64,000 nucleotides of DNA from Rhizobiales bacterium Ga0077525 (GCA_001464835.1 LNDS01000036.1:62001-126000); one strand, 5' to 3'; positions 1-9,680 are shown, counted from the stretch's first letter. A program made the numbers and translations. The notes: generated by a model not told the origin, from the sequence alone.

Positions 1-251
1 AGATCGCCGGCGCCTTCGTCGAGCAGGCTGGCGGCGAGAGTAGCCGCGCCCGCCTTCTCGGCCGGATCCTGGCTTGAACCGCCACGGAACGCATAATTCA
101 AAGCCACCAGCGGCACCGCCTGCTCGCGCACCAGCCAGGCTTCGATGCCGGACGGGCTGACGATTTTTTCGATATTCATCGCCGACGCCGCAGGCGCAGC
201 GGCGAGGAACGCAAAGGCGGCGGCGGATAGTGCAGCGACGAGGCGCATCAT
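1..251 (-). CDS. M16 family peptidase-like protein, N-terminal part (cut by window edge)
   Basis: The visible 83 residues begin with a signal peptide (MMRLVAALSAAAFAFLAA, probable cleavage after ASA), then a mature N-terminus of the M16 type: a short beta strand, an ALNYAFRGGSSQDP stretch and a KAGAATLAASLLDEG stretch. The last aligns with the helix that carries HxxEH in catalytic M16 proteins, but here the zinc motif is replaced (ATLAASLLDEG). Its start overlaps the stop of the upstream M16 gene (ATGA), so the two are translationally coupled. Pairs of one catalytic and one degenerate M16 subunit are common in proteobacteria, and this is probably the non-catalytic partner. The C-terminus lies outside the window. 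Confidence 0.85.
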   Translation of the reverse strand, partial: MMRLVAALSAAAFAFLAAAPAASAMNIEKIVSPSGIEAWLVREQAVPLVALNYAFRGGSSQDPAEKAGAATLAASLLDEGAGD

Positions 252-1693
252 GTTCGCTTCTCCGCCTTGACCGGCTGGATGCTGGCGGGCTGCCCGGCCG
301 GCGCGCTTGTATCCTTAACGAGATAGCCGGTGACCGAGCGCTTCTTGTCGAGCCATTCGCGGGCGGCGTCCTGCACCTGCTGCGTCGTCACGGCGCGAAT
401 GCGCGCCGGCCATTGCTGCACGTCTTCGACGGTGGCGCCGGTCATCAAAGCGGTGCCGTACCAGCGCGCCATGCTGGCCTGGTTGTCCTGGGCATAGATC
501 GCGTCGGCGATCATGCGCGACTTGGCGCGTTCCATTTCCTCAGAAGTCACGCCCTTGTCGATGACATTGGCGATCACCGCATCGGCGGCGGCTTCCAGTT
601 GCGTCAAGGTCACGCCGTCGGCGGGCGATGCATAGAAACCGAACTTGGCCATATCGAGCGCGGAGGAGTCGTAATAGGCGCCGGCGCTGACGGCGACACG
701 CTTGTCGACGACGAGGTCGCGGTACATCCGGCTGTTTGAGCCGGTGCCGAGCACATGGCCGAGCACTTCCAGCGCTTCGGACTGCCCCGGCAAATTATTG
801 ACTTTTGCGGTGGCGAAGGACGGCACCAGATACGTGCGCTGGACCGCGGGCTGCTCGACGCGCGGATCGGCCAACGTCAAGGAGCGCGGCGACACTTGCG
901 GCGGCTCCTGCGGCCGCTTGCGCTGCTGGATGGCGGCCTGCGGCTTGATCTGGCCGTACGTCTCCTGCGCCAGCTTGAGCGCCGTGTCAGGCTCGATATC
1001 GCCGGCAATGACGACGACGGCGTCGTTGGGGCCATAGAAGCGCTTGTAGAAATCGAGAGCGTCTTCGCGGCTCAGCGTTTCCATCTCGTGGCGCCAGCCA
1101 ATGATCGGCTTGCCGTAGGGATGATTGAGAAACAGAGCGGCATCCATCTGCTCGCCAAGGCGGGCGCGCGGATTGTTCTCCATGCGCTGATTGCGCTCTT
1201 CGAGAATGACGTCGCGCTCCGGCAGCACCACCGCGTCGGTCAAGACGAGGCCGGTCATGCGGTCGGATTCAAATTCCATCACCGTCTTGAGCTGCTCGGT
1301 CGGGACGCGCTGGTAATAGCCGGTATAGTCGCTCGAAGTGAAGGCGTTTTCCTGGCCGCCGATACGCGCCACCACGGTAGAGAAGCGGCCCTGCGGATTC
1401 TTGGCGGTGCCCTTGAACATCAGATGTTCGAGAAAATGCGCCAGACCCGATTTGCCCGGCGTCTCGTCGGCGGCGCCGACCTTGTACCAGATCATGTGCG
1501 TGACGACCGGCGCGCGGTGATCGGGAATGACCACCAGTTGCAAGCCATTCGGCAGGCGGAAATCAGCGACCTTGGTTCCGGCCTTTGCGCCGGCCTGTTC
1601 GGCGGCGATGCCTGGCTGGGACAAGAGCGACAGAGAAAGCGCGCAGACGAGAACCGCCGCGCGCTTACGAAAGACGTGATGTTTGAAATTCAC
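248..1693 (-). CDS. M16 family zinc metallopeptidase, secreted (catalytic subunit)
   Basis: 481 residues. An N-terminal signal peptide (hydrophobic stretch about residues 12-31, ending GIAA) points to the periplasm. The inverted zinc motif HFLEH lies at residues 86-90, and the expected third ligand is in an ILEERNQR stretch about 75 residues later. The M16 N-domain is followed by the usual inactive C-domain (FGFYASPADG, then the RSVTGYL end). It resembles processing-peptidase/PqqL-type zinc proteases that degrade peptides in the envelope. The start is GTG, and the nearby ATG upstream is out of frame. The gene overlaps the next, apparently non-catalytic, M16 gene by 4 bases, which suggests a heterodimer. 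Substrate unknown. Confidence 0.92.
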   Translation of the reverse strand: MNFKHHVFRKRAAVLVCALSLSLLSQPGIAAEQAGAKAGTKVADFRLPNGLQLVVIPDHRAPVVTHMIWYKVGAADETPGKSGLAHFLEHLMFKGTAKNPQGRFSTVVARIGGQENAFTSSDYTGYYQRVPTEQLKTVMEFESDRMTGLVLTDAVVLPERDVILEERNQRMENNPRARLGEQMDAALFLNHPYGKPIIGWRHEMETLSREDALDFYKRFYGPNDAVVVIAGDIEPDTALKLAQETYGQIKPQAAIQQRKRPQEPPQVSPRSLTLADPRVEQPAVQRTYLVPSFATAKVNNLPGQSEALEVLGHVLGTGSNSRMYRDLVVDKRVAVSAGAYYDSSALDMAKFGFYASPADGVTLTQLEAAADAVIANVIDKGVTSEEMERAKSRMIADAIYAQDNQASMARWYGTALMTGATVEDVQQWPARIRAVTTQQVQDAAREWLDKKRSVTGYLVKDTSAPAGQPASIQPVKAEKRT

Positions 1694-1794
1694 TTGAGGA
1701 GCCCTGCATCCATACCGCCGCGCGCCCCGCTTGCCTTATATGTTCGTGACACGCGAAAAGCCGCCACGCAATCGTCCGCTGCCGCGCCAGGCGA

Positions 1795-2526
1795 TCATTT
1801 ATCCGTGCGGGTGCCGCGTTCCAAATAGGAATTCTCGGCCTTCGGCGCTTTCGAACGATCGGTCATGCCGTAAGGCTGATCCGGCGACGGCGTCTGATAG
1901 CCGGGCGGCGGTGCCGTCAGCGCCGTGCGCGGCGGCTCGCCGGTGAACCGCGCGGTTTCGTCGTCGGCGCCGCTGAACATCCTGCCGAACAGGCCTCCGG
2001 TATTGCCAAGCTGCGACGGCGTCATCCGCGGGTTTTCCATGGCCTCGCTCGACGAGCCAGCCTGCTGGGTCGTGCGCGCCGCGCGTTTTGTATTGCGCGC
2101 GTTGGCGCCGGGCGTCATCTCGGCCGGACTCAAGCGGCGCTCCTGATTGCGGATCGCATCGTCGGCGCTGGTGAACGCATTGCGCTCGCGCTCGTCCTGC
2201 CTGGCGCGCAGCACGTCCGGGTCTTTCGGCCAGGCCGGGTTATTGGCGATCAGCGCGTCGGAGCGCTCCGGCGGCGGCAGCGTCTTGCTGGGCGGAATGA
2301 CCAGCGGCGCGCGCTCTTGATAGTTGATGACTTTCTCGTCGCGCTGCAGGCCGATGCCTTCGAGCAGGCCGCGCAGAATTTTGGTGTCCCAGGCCGGCTC
2401 TTCGTCCTTGTCGTCGGCGGCATAGGCGTTCGGCGACGCGGTCAGCACGGCCGCGGCGAGCGCAAGGCCTAACGCCGCGCGGGTGATGGTCTTTGTGGTC
2501 AAACGTGTCGGTCGCCGGGCGATCAT
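1795..2526 (-). CDS. Secreted hypothetical protein downstream of lspA
   Basis: 243 residues from the preferred ATG; an in-frame start 13 codons upstream would spoil the signal peptide. The N-terminus has basic residues, a hydrophobic stretch (ALGLALAAAVLTA) and a likely cleavage after AYA. The mature part is charged, proline-rich and predicted to be mostly disordered, with one conserved-looking segment (WDTKILRGLLEGIGL). No enzymatic domain is recognised. Its place between lspA and the two M16 peptidase genes, all on the minus strand, suggests an envelope function shared with them, but this is inference from position only. Confidence 0.75.
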   Translation of the reverse strand: MIARRPTRLTTKTITRAALGLALAAAVLTASPNAYAADDKDEEPAWDTKILRGLLEGIGLQRDEKVINYQERAPLVIPPSKTLPPPERSDALIANNPAWPKDPDVLRARQDERERNAFTSADDAIRNQERRLSPAEMTPGANARNTKRAARTTQQAGSSSEAMENPRMTPSQLGNTGGLFGRMFSGADDETARFTGEPPRTALTAPPPGYQTPSPDQPYGMTDRSKAPKAENSYLERGTRTDK

Positions 2527-2583
2527 GCGAAACGGACCCCTACTCGCGGAACAGATGGTGCTCATTCGTCATATTGACGTTGA

Positions 2584-3099
2584 TCAGGGCGCTTTTGCGG
2601 CACGGTCCCCGATCACGGATTCATACAGGAGGCCTATGACCCCGGCAACGATGGCTACATCGGCGAGGTTAAAAACGTACCAGTTGAAGCGCCAATCTGC
2701 CCCGGAAACGTGAAAAAACACGAAATCGACCACCCAGCCATAGGCCAACCGGTCGATGGCGTTGCCGACCGCCCCGCCCATGATCAGGCCCAAAGCCAGC
2801 GCGGTGAGGCGGTTTTCCGCCTTGGACAGCCAGGCCCAGAGCAGGCCGACCGCCGCCGCTTTCAGGCCGAGCAGGACCCAGCGACCGAGGTCGCCGCCGC
2901 CGGAAAACAGGCCGTAGCTGATGCCGGTGTTTTTGGTCAGGACGAAGTCGAAGAACGGCCCCAGCCGGGTCGGGTTGTTGGCGAGGTCATAGACGAACAG
3001 CAGATAGAGCTTGCTGGCCTGATCCAGCACGCCGGCAATGGCCGCCACGGCGAGGCCGAAGCCGGTGAGCGGGCCGCTAATGTATTGCCGGATGTTCAC
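2584..3099 (-). CDS. lspA: Lipoprotein signal peptidase II (LspA)
   Basis: Inner-membrane aspartyl peptidase that cleaves the signal peptide of diacylglyceryl-modified prolipoproteins. 171 residues with four membrane segments. The two catalytic aspartates are in the expected motifs: [13 protein letters not shown] (second Asp) and FNLADVAI. The GTG start is chosen because it overlaps the ileS stop (GTGA); a longer open frame runs upstream but lies inside ileS. Adjacent ileS and lspA, with ribF upstream, is the classic proteobacterial arrangement. Confidence 0.96.
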   Translation of the reverse strand: MNIRQYISGPLTGFGLAVAAIAGVLDQASKLYLLFVYDLANNPTRLGPFFDFVLTKNTGISYGLFSGGGDLGRWVLLGLKAAAVGLLWAWLSKAENRLTALALGLIMGGAVGNAIDRLAYGWVVDFVFFHVSGADWRFNWYVFNLADVAIVAGVIGLLYESVIGDRAAKAP

Positions 3100-6059
3100 T
3101 CCGCCGCCTTGCGCATGGTTTCCCATTCGCGCAATGCCTTGGCGTCGCGCGGTGAGACATCGGGATAGTCCGGGTCGGCGCCGATGGTGTGCAGGATTTT
3201 CCACGACCGCGCGCACTTGGTGCCTTCGGCAAGATTGGGAACCACGGCAACGCCGGCAACATCCGGCTGGCTGAAAGCGCCTGCCGGCCCCTCGCCCTGC
3301 ACCAACGTTGCCGCCGAGGTGATGCAGATCTCGGCGAGATCGGCATCCAGCACCGCTTCATACAGCTCGGCGTTCGACACATGCACGATCGGATGCGCCT
3401 CCAATGACGAGCCGATGCGCTTCTGCGCCCGTTCGCCTTCCAGTGCGCCGGTGATGACGCGGCGCACGGTGCGGATCTTGCGCCACTTCTCGGCCAATTT
3501 GTCATCGCGCCAATTCTTCGGCACTTCGGGGAAGGTTTCCAGATGCACCGATTTGGCATCGGCGCCGTAGCGCGAGATCCAGGTTTCCTCGGCGGTGAAG
3601 CACAGCATCGGCGCCAGCCACACCACCGTGCAGCGGAACAGTTGATCGATGACGGTGAGCGAGGCCTTGCGCGTCGTTGACGAATAGGGGTCGCAATAGA
3701 GCGCGTCCTTGCGGATGTCGAAATAGAAGGCCGACAGGTCTGACGTCATGAAGGCCGACAGCGCGGCGAAGATGCGCTTGTAATCGAAATCGGCGTAAGC
3801 CTGCCGCACCAGTTCGTCCAGTTCGGACAACCGGTGCAGCATCAGCCGCTCCAGCTCCGGCATTTTCTCGAAGGCGACGCGCTCGTCCTCGTGGAAATGC
3901 GCCAGCGAACCGAGCATCCAGCGCATGGTGTTGCGCAGCTTGCGATAGGTGTCGGCGGTGGTCTTGAGGATTTCCGGGCCGATGCGCAGATCGTCGGCAT
4001 AATCCGAGGCGCAGACCCACATGCGGAGTATGTCGGCGCCGGAATTCTTGATGACGTCCTGCGGCGCCACGACATTGCCGAGCGACTTCGACATCTTGCG
4101 GCCGTTCTCGTCGAGAACGAAGCCGTGCGTCAGGACGACATCGAACGGCGCAATGCCGCGCGTGCCGCAGCTTTCGATCAATGACGAATGAAACCAGCCG
4201 CGATGCTGGTCGGAACCTTCGAGGTACATCACCGTGTCGTTACCGCCGAGCGCCTTGCGCTTGATGTTGGCGAGTTGCGGAAAATTCACGTCGTCTTCCA
4301 GCACGAAGGCATGCGTCGAGCCCGAATCGAACCATACATCGCAAATGTCGTCGACTTTCTTCCACGGCTCGTTGGCGCGGCTGCCGAGGAAGCGCTCGCG
4401 CGCACCAGGCGCGTACCAGGCGTCGGCACCCTCCTTTTCGAAAGCCTCGACAATGCGCACGCTGACGTCGGGATCCTGCAGAATCTCAACCGAACCGTCC
4501 GGCAGTTCCTTGATGAAGACGGCGATCGGCACGCCCCAGGCGCGCTGCCGCGAGATCACCCAATCGGGCTTGGCCTCGATCATGCCGGTGATGCGGTTCT
4601 CGCCCGCCTTCGGCACCCAGCGCGTCACCTTGATGGCGGCAAGCGCGCGGGCGCGCAGCGTGTCGGCTGGTTTATCGATGCCCTGGTCCATGGCGATGAA
4701 CCACTGCGGCGTGTTGCGGAAGATGATCGGCTTTTTCGAGCGCCACGAATGGGGATACTGATGCTTGAGGCGGCCGCGCGCGATGATGGTACCGGCCTCC
4801 GCCAAAGCGGCGATGACGGCGTTGTTGGCGTCGCCCTTCTCGCCCTTGTCGTTGATGACGCGCTTGCCCTCGAAGCCGGGCGCCGACGCGGTCAGCGCGC
4901 CGTTTTCATCGACGGTATAGGGAATGACCGATGAGATCCCGCGCGCTTCCAAAGCGGCGCGGTTGGCGGTCCAGACCTCGAAGTCCTCGCGGCCATGGCC
5001 GGGCGCGGTGTGCACGAAGCCGGTGCCGGTGTCGTCAGTGACGTGATCGCCGGCGAGCAGCGGCACCTGGAAGTCGTAGCCCTTGCCGTGCAAAGGATGC
5101 TTGCAGACCAACCCATTTAGCATTTCGGCCGGAACGTCAGCGACCTTGTCATAGGCCGCGACCTTGGCCAGCTTGAACACATCGCCGGCGAGATTCTCGG
5201 CAAGGATGAACAGGTCGCCGAACTTCGCCCAGTTTTCCGGCGCGGCATCGGTGACTTTGTAGAGCGCGTATTTGATCTTCGGCGAAAACGAAATGGCGCG
5301 GTTGCCCGGCAATGTCCACGGCGTCGTCGTCCAGATGATAACGGAGGCGCTGGCAAAATCGCCCTCGCCATTGGCCACCGGAAACTTCACCCACACCGTA
5401 TCCGAAGTGTAATCCTCATACTCGATTTCGGCTTCGGCCAGTGCGGTCTTCTCAACGACCGACCACATCACCGGCTTGGAGCCGCGATACAACAGCCCGT
5501 TGGCGGCGAACTTCATCAGCTCACGCGCGATCTGCGCCTCGGCCGGGAAGCTCATCGTCGTGTAGGGGTGCTCCCAGTCGCCCTCGACGCCGAGGCGCTT
5601 GAACTCCTCGCGCTGCACCTCCAGCCACTTCTGCGCATAGGCGCGGCATTCCTGGCGGAACGCGACCATGGCGGCGGGCTCGGAGAAATTCGGCTTCTGC
5701 TTGTTCTTGGAGCGGTAGTTCTCTTCCTCGATCTTCCATTCGATCGGCAGGCCGTGGCAGTCCCAGCCCGGCACATAATTCGAGTCATAGCCGAGCATCT
5801 GCTGCGAGCGCGTCACCACGTCCTTGAGGATCTTGTTGAGCGCGTGGCCGATATGGATGTTGCCGTTGGCGTAAGGCGGGCCGTCATGCAGCACGAACTT
5901 CTCGCGGCCTTTCGAGGCGGCGCGCAGTTGGCCGTAGAGGTCGCCTTGCTCCCAGCGCTTGAGCAGTTCGGGCTCTTTCTGCGGCAGGCCGGCGCGCATC
6001 GGAAATTCCGTCTGCGGCAGGAACAGGGTCTCGGAGTAATCGCGTTCGGGCTTGGTCAT
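3096..6059 (-). CDS. ileS: Isoleucyl-tRNA synthetase
   Basis: Class I aminoacyl-tRNA synthetase that charges tRNA-Ile in the cytoplasm. 987 residues. The HIGH motif is in [12 protein letters not shown] near residue 70 and the KMSKS motif in [10 protein letters not shown] near residue 650. The editing domain (CP1) is present, with the [17 protein letters not shown] strand seen here as [11 protein letters not shown], and the anticodon-binding domain follows. The C-terminal tail keeps only one cysteine (KCARSWK) where E. coli-type IleS has a four-cysteine zinc site, so the zinc knuckle looks lost. First gene after ribF and a small palindromic repeat; lspA overlaps its stop. Confidence 0.98.
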   Translation of the reverse strand: MTKPERDYSETLFLPQTEFPMRAGLPQKEPELLKRWEQGDLYGQLRAASKGREKFVLHDGPPYANGNIHIGHALNKILKDVVTRSQQMLGYDSNYVPGWDCHGLPIEWKIEEENYRSKNKQKPNFSEPAAMVAFRQECRAYAQKWLEVQREEFKRLGVEGDWEHPYTTMSFPAEAQIARELMKFAANGLLYRGSKPVMWSVVEKTALAEAEIEYEDYTSDTVWVKFPVANGEGDFASASVIIWTTTPWTLPGNRAISFSPKIKYALYKVTDAAPENWAKFGDLFILAENLAGDVFKLAKVAAYDKVADVPAEMLNGLVCKHPLHGKGYDFQVPLLAGDHVTDDTGTGFVHTAPGHGREDFEVWTANRAALEARGISSVIPYTVDENGALTASAPGFEGKRVINDKGEKGDANNAVIAALAEAGTIIARGRLKHQYPHSWRSKKPIIFRNTPQWFIAMDQGIDKPADTLRARALAAIKVTRWVPKAGENRITGMIEAKPDWVISRQRAWGVPIAVFIKELPDGSVEILQDPDVSVRIVEAFEKEGADAWYAPGARERFLGSRANEPWKKVDDICDVWFDSGSTHAFVLEDDVNFPQLANIKRKALGGNDTVMYLEGSDQHRGWFHSSLIESCGTRGIAPFDVVLTHGFVLDENGRKMSKSLGNVVAPQDVIKNSGADILRMWVCASDYADDLRIGPEILKTTADTYRKLRNTMRWMLGSLAHFHEDERVAFEKMPELERLMLHRLSELDELVRQAYADFDYKRIFAALSAFMTSDLSAFYFDIRKDALYCDPYSSTTRKASLTVIDQLFRCTVVWLAPMLCFTAEETWISRYGADAKSVHLETFPEVPKNWRDDKLAEKWRKIRTVRRVITGALEGERAQKRIGSSLEAHPIVHVSNAELYEAVLDADLAEICITSAATLVQGEGPAGAFSQPDVAGVAVVPNLAEGTKCARSWKILHTIGADPDYPDVSPRDAKALREWETMRKAAE

Positions 6060-6110
6060 GGGCGGCTATGTAGCAGGGTGATTCCGGGGGGGAAAGGCTG
6101 GCTTTTGCTG

Positions 6111-6188
6111 TCATCCCCGCGAAGGCGGGGATCCAGTAAACACTGTCGGCACAAGGGGTACTGGGTCCCCGCCTGCGCGGGGACGATG
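6111..6188. repeat. Palindromic intergenic repeat (tcatccccgcgaaggcgggg type)
   Basis: A 28-base arm beginning tcatccccgcgaaggc pairs with a nearly exact reverse complement ending gcggggacga. A loop of about 20 bases separates them, and each arm can also fold on itself. It lies between ribF and ileS, both read leftward. Dispersed elements of this look are common between genes in Alphaproteobacteria. Only one copy is in this window. Confidence 0.75.
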
Positions 6189-6194
6189 AGTAAG

Positions 6195-7154
6195 CTAAAT
6201 CTCACCCAAAACCGGAAACGCCCCGGCCGCCCGTTGCAGGGCCTCGCGCGCCTGCGCGGCGTCGGCGTCCATCGCGCGCTTGAGGTCGTCGAGCGAAGCG
6301 AATTTCTCTTCCGGCCTGATCCAGCCGATGGTGGCGACATCGACGACCTGCCCGTAAAGGTCGCCGCTGAAATCGAACAGGTTGACCTCGAGCAAAGGCG
6401 CGCCGGCGTCGAACATCGGCCGGATGCCGAAGCTGGCGACGCCGTCGACGAGTTTGCCGCCGACCGCCATCCGCACCGCGAAGACACCGTGCTTCAGTCC
6501 GCAGGACGGATCGAGCCTTATATTGGCAGTCGGGAAGCCCAGTTCGCGGCCGCGCTTGGCGCCATGGATGACCTCGCCGGAGACGAACCACGGCGCGCCG
6601 AGCAGTTCGGTCGCCTCCGCCACTCTGCCCTCACTCAGGGCCGCGCGCACCGCGCCGGACGACACCGGCCGGCCATCGTCCTGGAGCGGAGGCACGATAT
6701 CGACGGTAAAGCCGAGGCGCGCGCCCTGCTCGGCCAGGTATTGCGGCGAGCCGGCGCGCTTCTGACCGAAGTGGAAATCGTAGCCGATCACGGCGCCGGC
6801 AATGCCAAAACGCCCGACCAGAATCTTTTCGACGAAATCCTGCGCCGAGGTTGCCGCCAATTCGGCGTCGAAGCGCAGCACGAATGCGCCGTCGAGCCCC
6901 GCCCCGGCTAGGAGGCGCAGTTTGTCGCGTTCGCTCGACAGCGCAAACAGCGGCGCATCGGGCTGGAAATACCGTCGCGGATGCGGCGAAAACGTCAAGG
7001 CCGCCGCCTTGCGGCCGAGCGCCTTGGCGCGCTTCTGCGCCGCGCCGATGACCGCGCGATGGCCGCGATGCACGCCGTCGAAATTGCCGATGGCCACCAC
7101 CGCGCCGTAAAGCGCGCCCGGGTCGCCGTCGCGGACAATGGTAAAATCATTCAT
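6195..7154 (-). CDS. ribF: Bifunctional riboflavin kinase / FAD synthetase
   Basis: Converts riboflavin to FMN and then FAD with ATP. 319 residues. The N-terminal nucleotidyltransferase domain shows GNFDGVHRGHRAVI near residue 23 and GYDFHFGQKRAG near residue 125. The C-terminal flavokinase domain shows KRGRELGFPTANI near residue 200 and ends with the usual RPEEKFASLDDLKRAMDAD helix. Length and domain order match RibF of the order. It heads the leftward run ribF-ileS-lspA and is divergent from the CheY-like gene. Confidence 0.96.
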   Translation of the reverse strand: MNDFTIVRDGDPGALYGAVVAIGNFDGVHRGHRAVIGAAQKRAKALGRKAAALTFSPHPRRYFQPDAPLFALSSERDKLRLLAGAGLDGAFVLRFDAELAATSAQDFVEKILVGRFGIAGAVIGYDFHFGQKRAGSPQYLAEQGARLGFTVDIVPPLQDDGRPVSSGAVRAALSEGRVAEATELLGAPWFVSGEVIHGAKRGRELGFPTANIRLDPSCGLKHGVFAVRMAVGGKLVDGVASFGIRPMFDAGAPLLEVNLFDFSGDLYGQVVDVATIGWIRPEEKFASLDDLKRAMDADAAQAREALQRAAGAFPVLGEI

Positions 7155-7264
7155 GTCGGATCGAGATGGTCATGAGCAAGGAGGGTTTGGAAGTGCTTCA
7201 AGGCACAAGCGTTTACGCGCTTGCCTGCACCCTAGGCAACTGCCTGTTTTTGCCGGTGGATAGC

Positions 7265-7281
7265 GTTAACGCGGCGTTAAC
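7265..7281. promoter_or_regulatory. 17-bp palindrome with TTAA-N7-TTAA, candidate CtrA box
   Basis: gttaacgc-g-gcgttaac is a perfect palindrome, and within it TTAA is separated from TTAA by exactly seven bases. That is the consensus spacing of the alphaproteobacterial cell-cycle regulator CtrA. It lies 81 bases before the start codon of the CheY-like gene, in the ribF/CheY divergent gap. A further half-site, gattaacggg, follows at about 7291. Binding by CtrA is inferred, not shown. Confidence 0.5.
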
Positions 7282-7362
7282 AAACTTTCAGATTAACGGG
7301 TTATTCAAGGGCCAGCGTTACAGTCCGCCAACTTAGGGGAGCGCCCAGAAGGGCGATAGACG

Positions 7363-7788
7363 ATGGCCATCGACCACTCGATGCCGGTTCTGATCGTGGA
7401 CGACTACAACACGATGATCCGGATCATTCGCAACCTGCTGAAGCAGTTGGGCTTCGTGGAAATCCACGACGCCAGCGATGGCTCCGCGGCGCTCGCCAAG
7501 ATGCGCGAGCACAAATACGGCCTCGTCATCTCCGACTGGAACATGGAACCGATGACCGGCTACGACCTGTTGAAACAGGTGCGCAGCGATCCGGGTCTGT
7601 CCGAGACGCCCTTCATCATGGTGACCGCCGAATCGAAGACCGAGAACGTTATCGCCGCCAAACGGGCCGGCGTCTCGAATTACATCGTCAAGCCGTTCAA
7701 CGCGCAGACCTTGCAGAGCAAGATCGAAGCCGTGTTCCGCACGCCGGAAGAAGCCGCCGCTGCGGCGGCCGAGGCCCCGGCGGCGTAG
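7363..7788 (+). CDS. CheY-like single-domain response regulator
   Basis: 141 residues. A complete receiver domain with acidic pair D13-D14, phospho-acceptor D58 (LVISDWNME), switch T88 (MVTAES), aromatic Y107 and K110 (YIVKPFN). It has no output domain, only an alanine/glutamate-rich tail. The WNMEPMTG segment and the KSKTENV-like turn (AESKTENV) are typical of chemotaxis CheY, so flagellar-motor control is the likely role. It is monocistronic, with no chemotaxis gene adjacent. A TTAA-N7-TTAA palindrome in its upstream region suggests CtrA control, as seen for motility genes in this class. Confidence 0.9.
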   Translation: MAIDHSMPVLIVDDYNTMIRIIRNLLKQLGFVEIHDASDGSAALAKMREHKYGLVISDWNMEPMTGYDLLKQVRSDPGLSETPFIMVTAESKTENVIAAKRAGVSNYIVKPFNAQTLQSKIEAVFRTPEEAAAAAAEAPAA

Positions 7789-7811
7789 AATTTTCTCCCT
7801 AAAGCCCTCAA

Positions 7812-7926
7812 CCGTCATTCTGAGGTGCGAGCGCGCAAGCGCGAGCCTCGAAGGATAGACGGCCGCTGACGCCCGGGCCGTCGCCCTTCGAGGCTCGGCC
7901 AGTGGCCTCTCACCTCAGGGTGACGG
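7812..7926. repeat. Mosaic palindromic repeat, copy A (ctgaggtgcgag family)
   Basis: A long imperfect inverted repeat. The left arm begins ccgtcattctgaggtg and the right arm ends cacctcagggtgacgg. Each half contains its own hairpin (gcgagcgcgcaagcgc on the left; cctcgaag/cttcgagg inner pairing). Related copies lie at 9565-9676 and 36893-36996. This copy lies after the CheY-like gene and before the dehydratase gene. Confidence 0.85.
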
Positions 7927-8008
7927 TGAAAGGCCGCCGGGGGAGGGATAAGAAGCCACCCTTCCCTCCTCCTCCACGACCGCTATATTGCGCGGCGGAG
8001 GACATATG

Positions 8009-9562
8009 ATGACCATACCGGTAAAGCCGCCTGTCGAAAAGCCGCGTTATATCCGGCTCAATGAGGCCGATAACGTCGCCATCATCGTCAATGCCTTCGG
8101 CATGCCGGCTGGCACCATATTCCCCGACGGACTGACGCTGCGCGAGTTCGTGCCGCAAGGTCACAAGGTGTCGCTCACCGACATTGCGCAAGGCGCAACC
8201 ATCATCCGCTACGGCGAAGTCATCGGCTATGCGCTGGAGGCGCTGCCGGCCGGAAGCTGGGTCGAGGAATCGCGCGTCCGCATGCCGGAGCCGCCGAGCC
8301 TGGAAGGGCTTGAACTCGCGACCCGCACACCGCCGAAATTGCCGCCGCTCGAGGGCTACACCTTCGAGGGCTTCCGCAACAAGGACGGCTCGGTCGGCAC
8401 CAAGAACATCCTCGCCATCTCGACCAGCGTGCAGTGCGTTGCCGGCACGCTGGAGATCGCGCTCAAGCGCATCAAGGAAGAGTTGCTGCCGAAATACCCG
8501 AAAGTCGATGACGTAGTCGCGGTGACGCATGTCTATGGCTGCGGCGTCGCCATCAACGCGCCGAAATCCGAAATCCCGATCCGCACGCTGCAAAACCTCG
8601 CCCGGCATCCGAACTACGGCGGCGAAGTGATGATCGTCAGCCTCGGCTGCGAAAAACTGCGGCCCGAACGGCTGCTGCCGGACGGCAAGGATACCGAAAA
8701 GACCGACATCATGAGTCTGCAGGACGAGACGCTGACCTCGTTCGGCGCCATGATCGAACTGATCATGTCGATGGCCGACGAGCGCCTCAAGGTGCTCAAT
8801 GCGCGCAAGCGCGAGACATGCCCGGCGTCCGATCTCGTCGTCGGCATGCAGTGCGGCGGCAGCGATGCCTTCTCCGGCGTCACAGCCAATCCGGCGCTCG
8901 GCTTTGCCTCCGATCTGCTGGTGCGCGCCGGCGCCACCGTGATGTTCTCCGAAGTGACCGAAGTGCGCGACGCCATTCATCTGCTGACGCCGCGCGCCGC
9001 CAACGAGCAGGTCGCGCGAGATCTCATTCGCGAGATGAAATGGTACGACGATTATCTCGACATGGGCGGCGTCGATCGCTCGGCCAATACGACGCCCGGC
9101 AACAAGAAGGGCGGCCTCAACAACATCGTCGAGAAGGCGCTCGGCTCGTCGGCGAAATCCGGATCGAGCGCGATCTCCGGCGTGCTGTCGCCCGGCGAGC
9201 GCGTCCGCGAGAAGGGCCTGATCTTCGCGGCGACGCCGGCGTCCGATTTCGTCTGCGGCACGCTGCAGCTGGCCTCCGGCATGAACGTGCACATCTTCAC
9301 CACCGGACGCGGCACGCCTTACGGCCTGTCGTCGGTGCCGGTCATCAAGGTGGCGACGCGCAACGAACTGGCGCAGCGCTGGGCCGACCTAATCGACGTC
9401 AATGCCGGCACCATCGCCACCGGCGAGGCGACGATTGAAGATGTCGGCTGGGAAGTGTTCCGGCTCATTCTCGACGTCGCCAGCGGAAGTAAGAAAACCT
9501 GCACCGACAAATGGGGTCTCTACAACGCGCTGGCCTTGTTCAACCCGGCGCCGATTACGTAA
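8009..9562 (+). CDS. UxaA/GarD family hydro-lyase (galactarate or altronate dehydratase type)
   Basis: 517 residues from the ATG seven bases after a ggagg ribosome site; an ATG immediately before it is also possible. An N-terminal SAF domain (about residues 20-85, [11 protein letters not shown] to YGEVIGYAL) precedes the sugar-acid dehydratase core with [14 protein letters not shown], a [15 protein letters not shown] motif seen as [11 protein letters not shown], and a C-terminal TGRGTPYG...[11 protein letters not shown]. Family members dehydrate aldaric or aldonic acids with an Fe centre, and the fused SAF form is the GarD/UxaA type. No sugar-acid regulator or aldolase is nearby, so the substrate is open. 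Palindromic repeats lie on both sides. Confidence 0.88.
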   Translation: MTIPVKPPVEKPRYIRLNEADNVAIIVNAFGMPAGTIFPDGLTLREFVPQGHKVSLTDIAQGATIIRYGEVIGYALEALPAGSWVEESRVRMPEPPSLEGLELATRTPPKLPPLEGYTFEGFRNKDGSVGTKNILAISTSVQCVAGTLEIALKRIKEELLPKYPKVDDVVAVTHVYGCGVAINAPKSEIPIRTLQNLARHPNYGGEVMIVSLGCEKLRPERLLPDGKDTEKTDIMSLQDETLTSFGAMIELIMSMADERLKVLNARKRETCPASDLVVGMQCGGSDAFSGVTANPALGFASDLLVRAGATVMFSEVTEVRDAIHLLTPRAANEQVARDLIREMKWYDDYLDMGGVDRSANTTPGNKKGGLNNIVEKALGSSAKSGSSAISGVLSPGERVREKGLIFAATPASDFVCGTLQLASGMNVHIFTTGRGTPYGLSSVPVIKVATRNELAQRWADLIDVNAGTIATGEATIEDVGWEVFRLILDVASGSKKTCTDKWGLYNALALFNPAPIT

Positions 9563-9564
9563 AT

Positions 9565-9676
9565 CCGTCACCCTGAGGTGCGCGCTCTTGCGCGCCTCGA
9601 AGGGCGACGGCCCGCGAGTCAATGGCCGTTCATCCGTCGAGGCTCGCCGCAAGCGGCTCGCACCTCAGGATGACGG
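9565..9676. repeat. Mosaic palindromic repeat, copy B
   Basis: It begins two bases after the dehydratase stop codon and ends just before the stop of the HAD hydrolase gene, filling the gap between convergent genes. The outer arms ccgtcaccctgaggtg and cacctcaggatgacgg pair. Its left half (9565-9604) is identical over 40 bases to the reverse complement of the right half of copy C (36957-36996), while its right half has a different hairpin head (gctcgccgcaagcggctcg). Confidence 0.88.
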
Positions 9677-9680
9677 CGCG

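Noticed and set aside
755..1828. Long plus-strand frame opposite the M16 peptidase
   Set aside because: Arg/His/Leu-rich shadow of the minus-strand peptidase gene, with no ribosome site or recognisable domain.
5568..6911. 447-codon plus-strand frame across ileS, a repeat and ribF
   Set aside because: Composition is that of an antisense shadow of two well-supported genes; it runs through the palindromic repeat.
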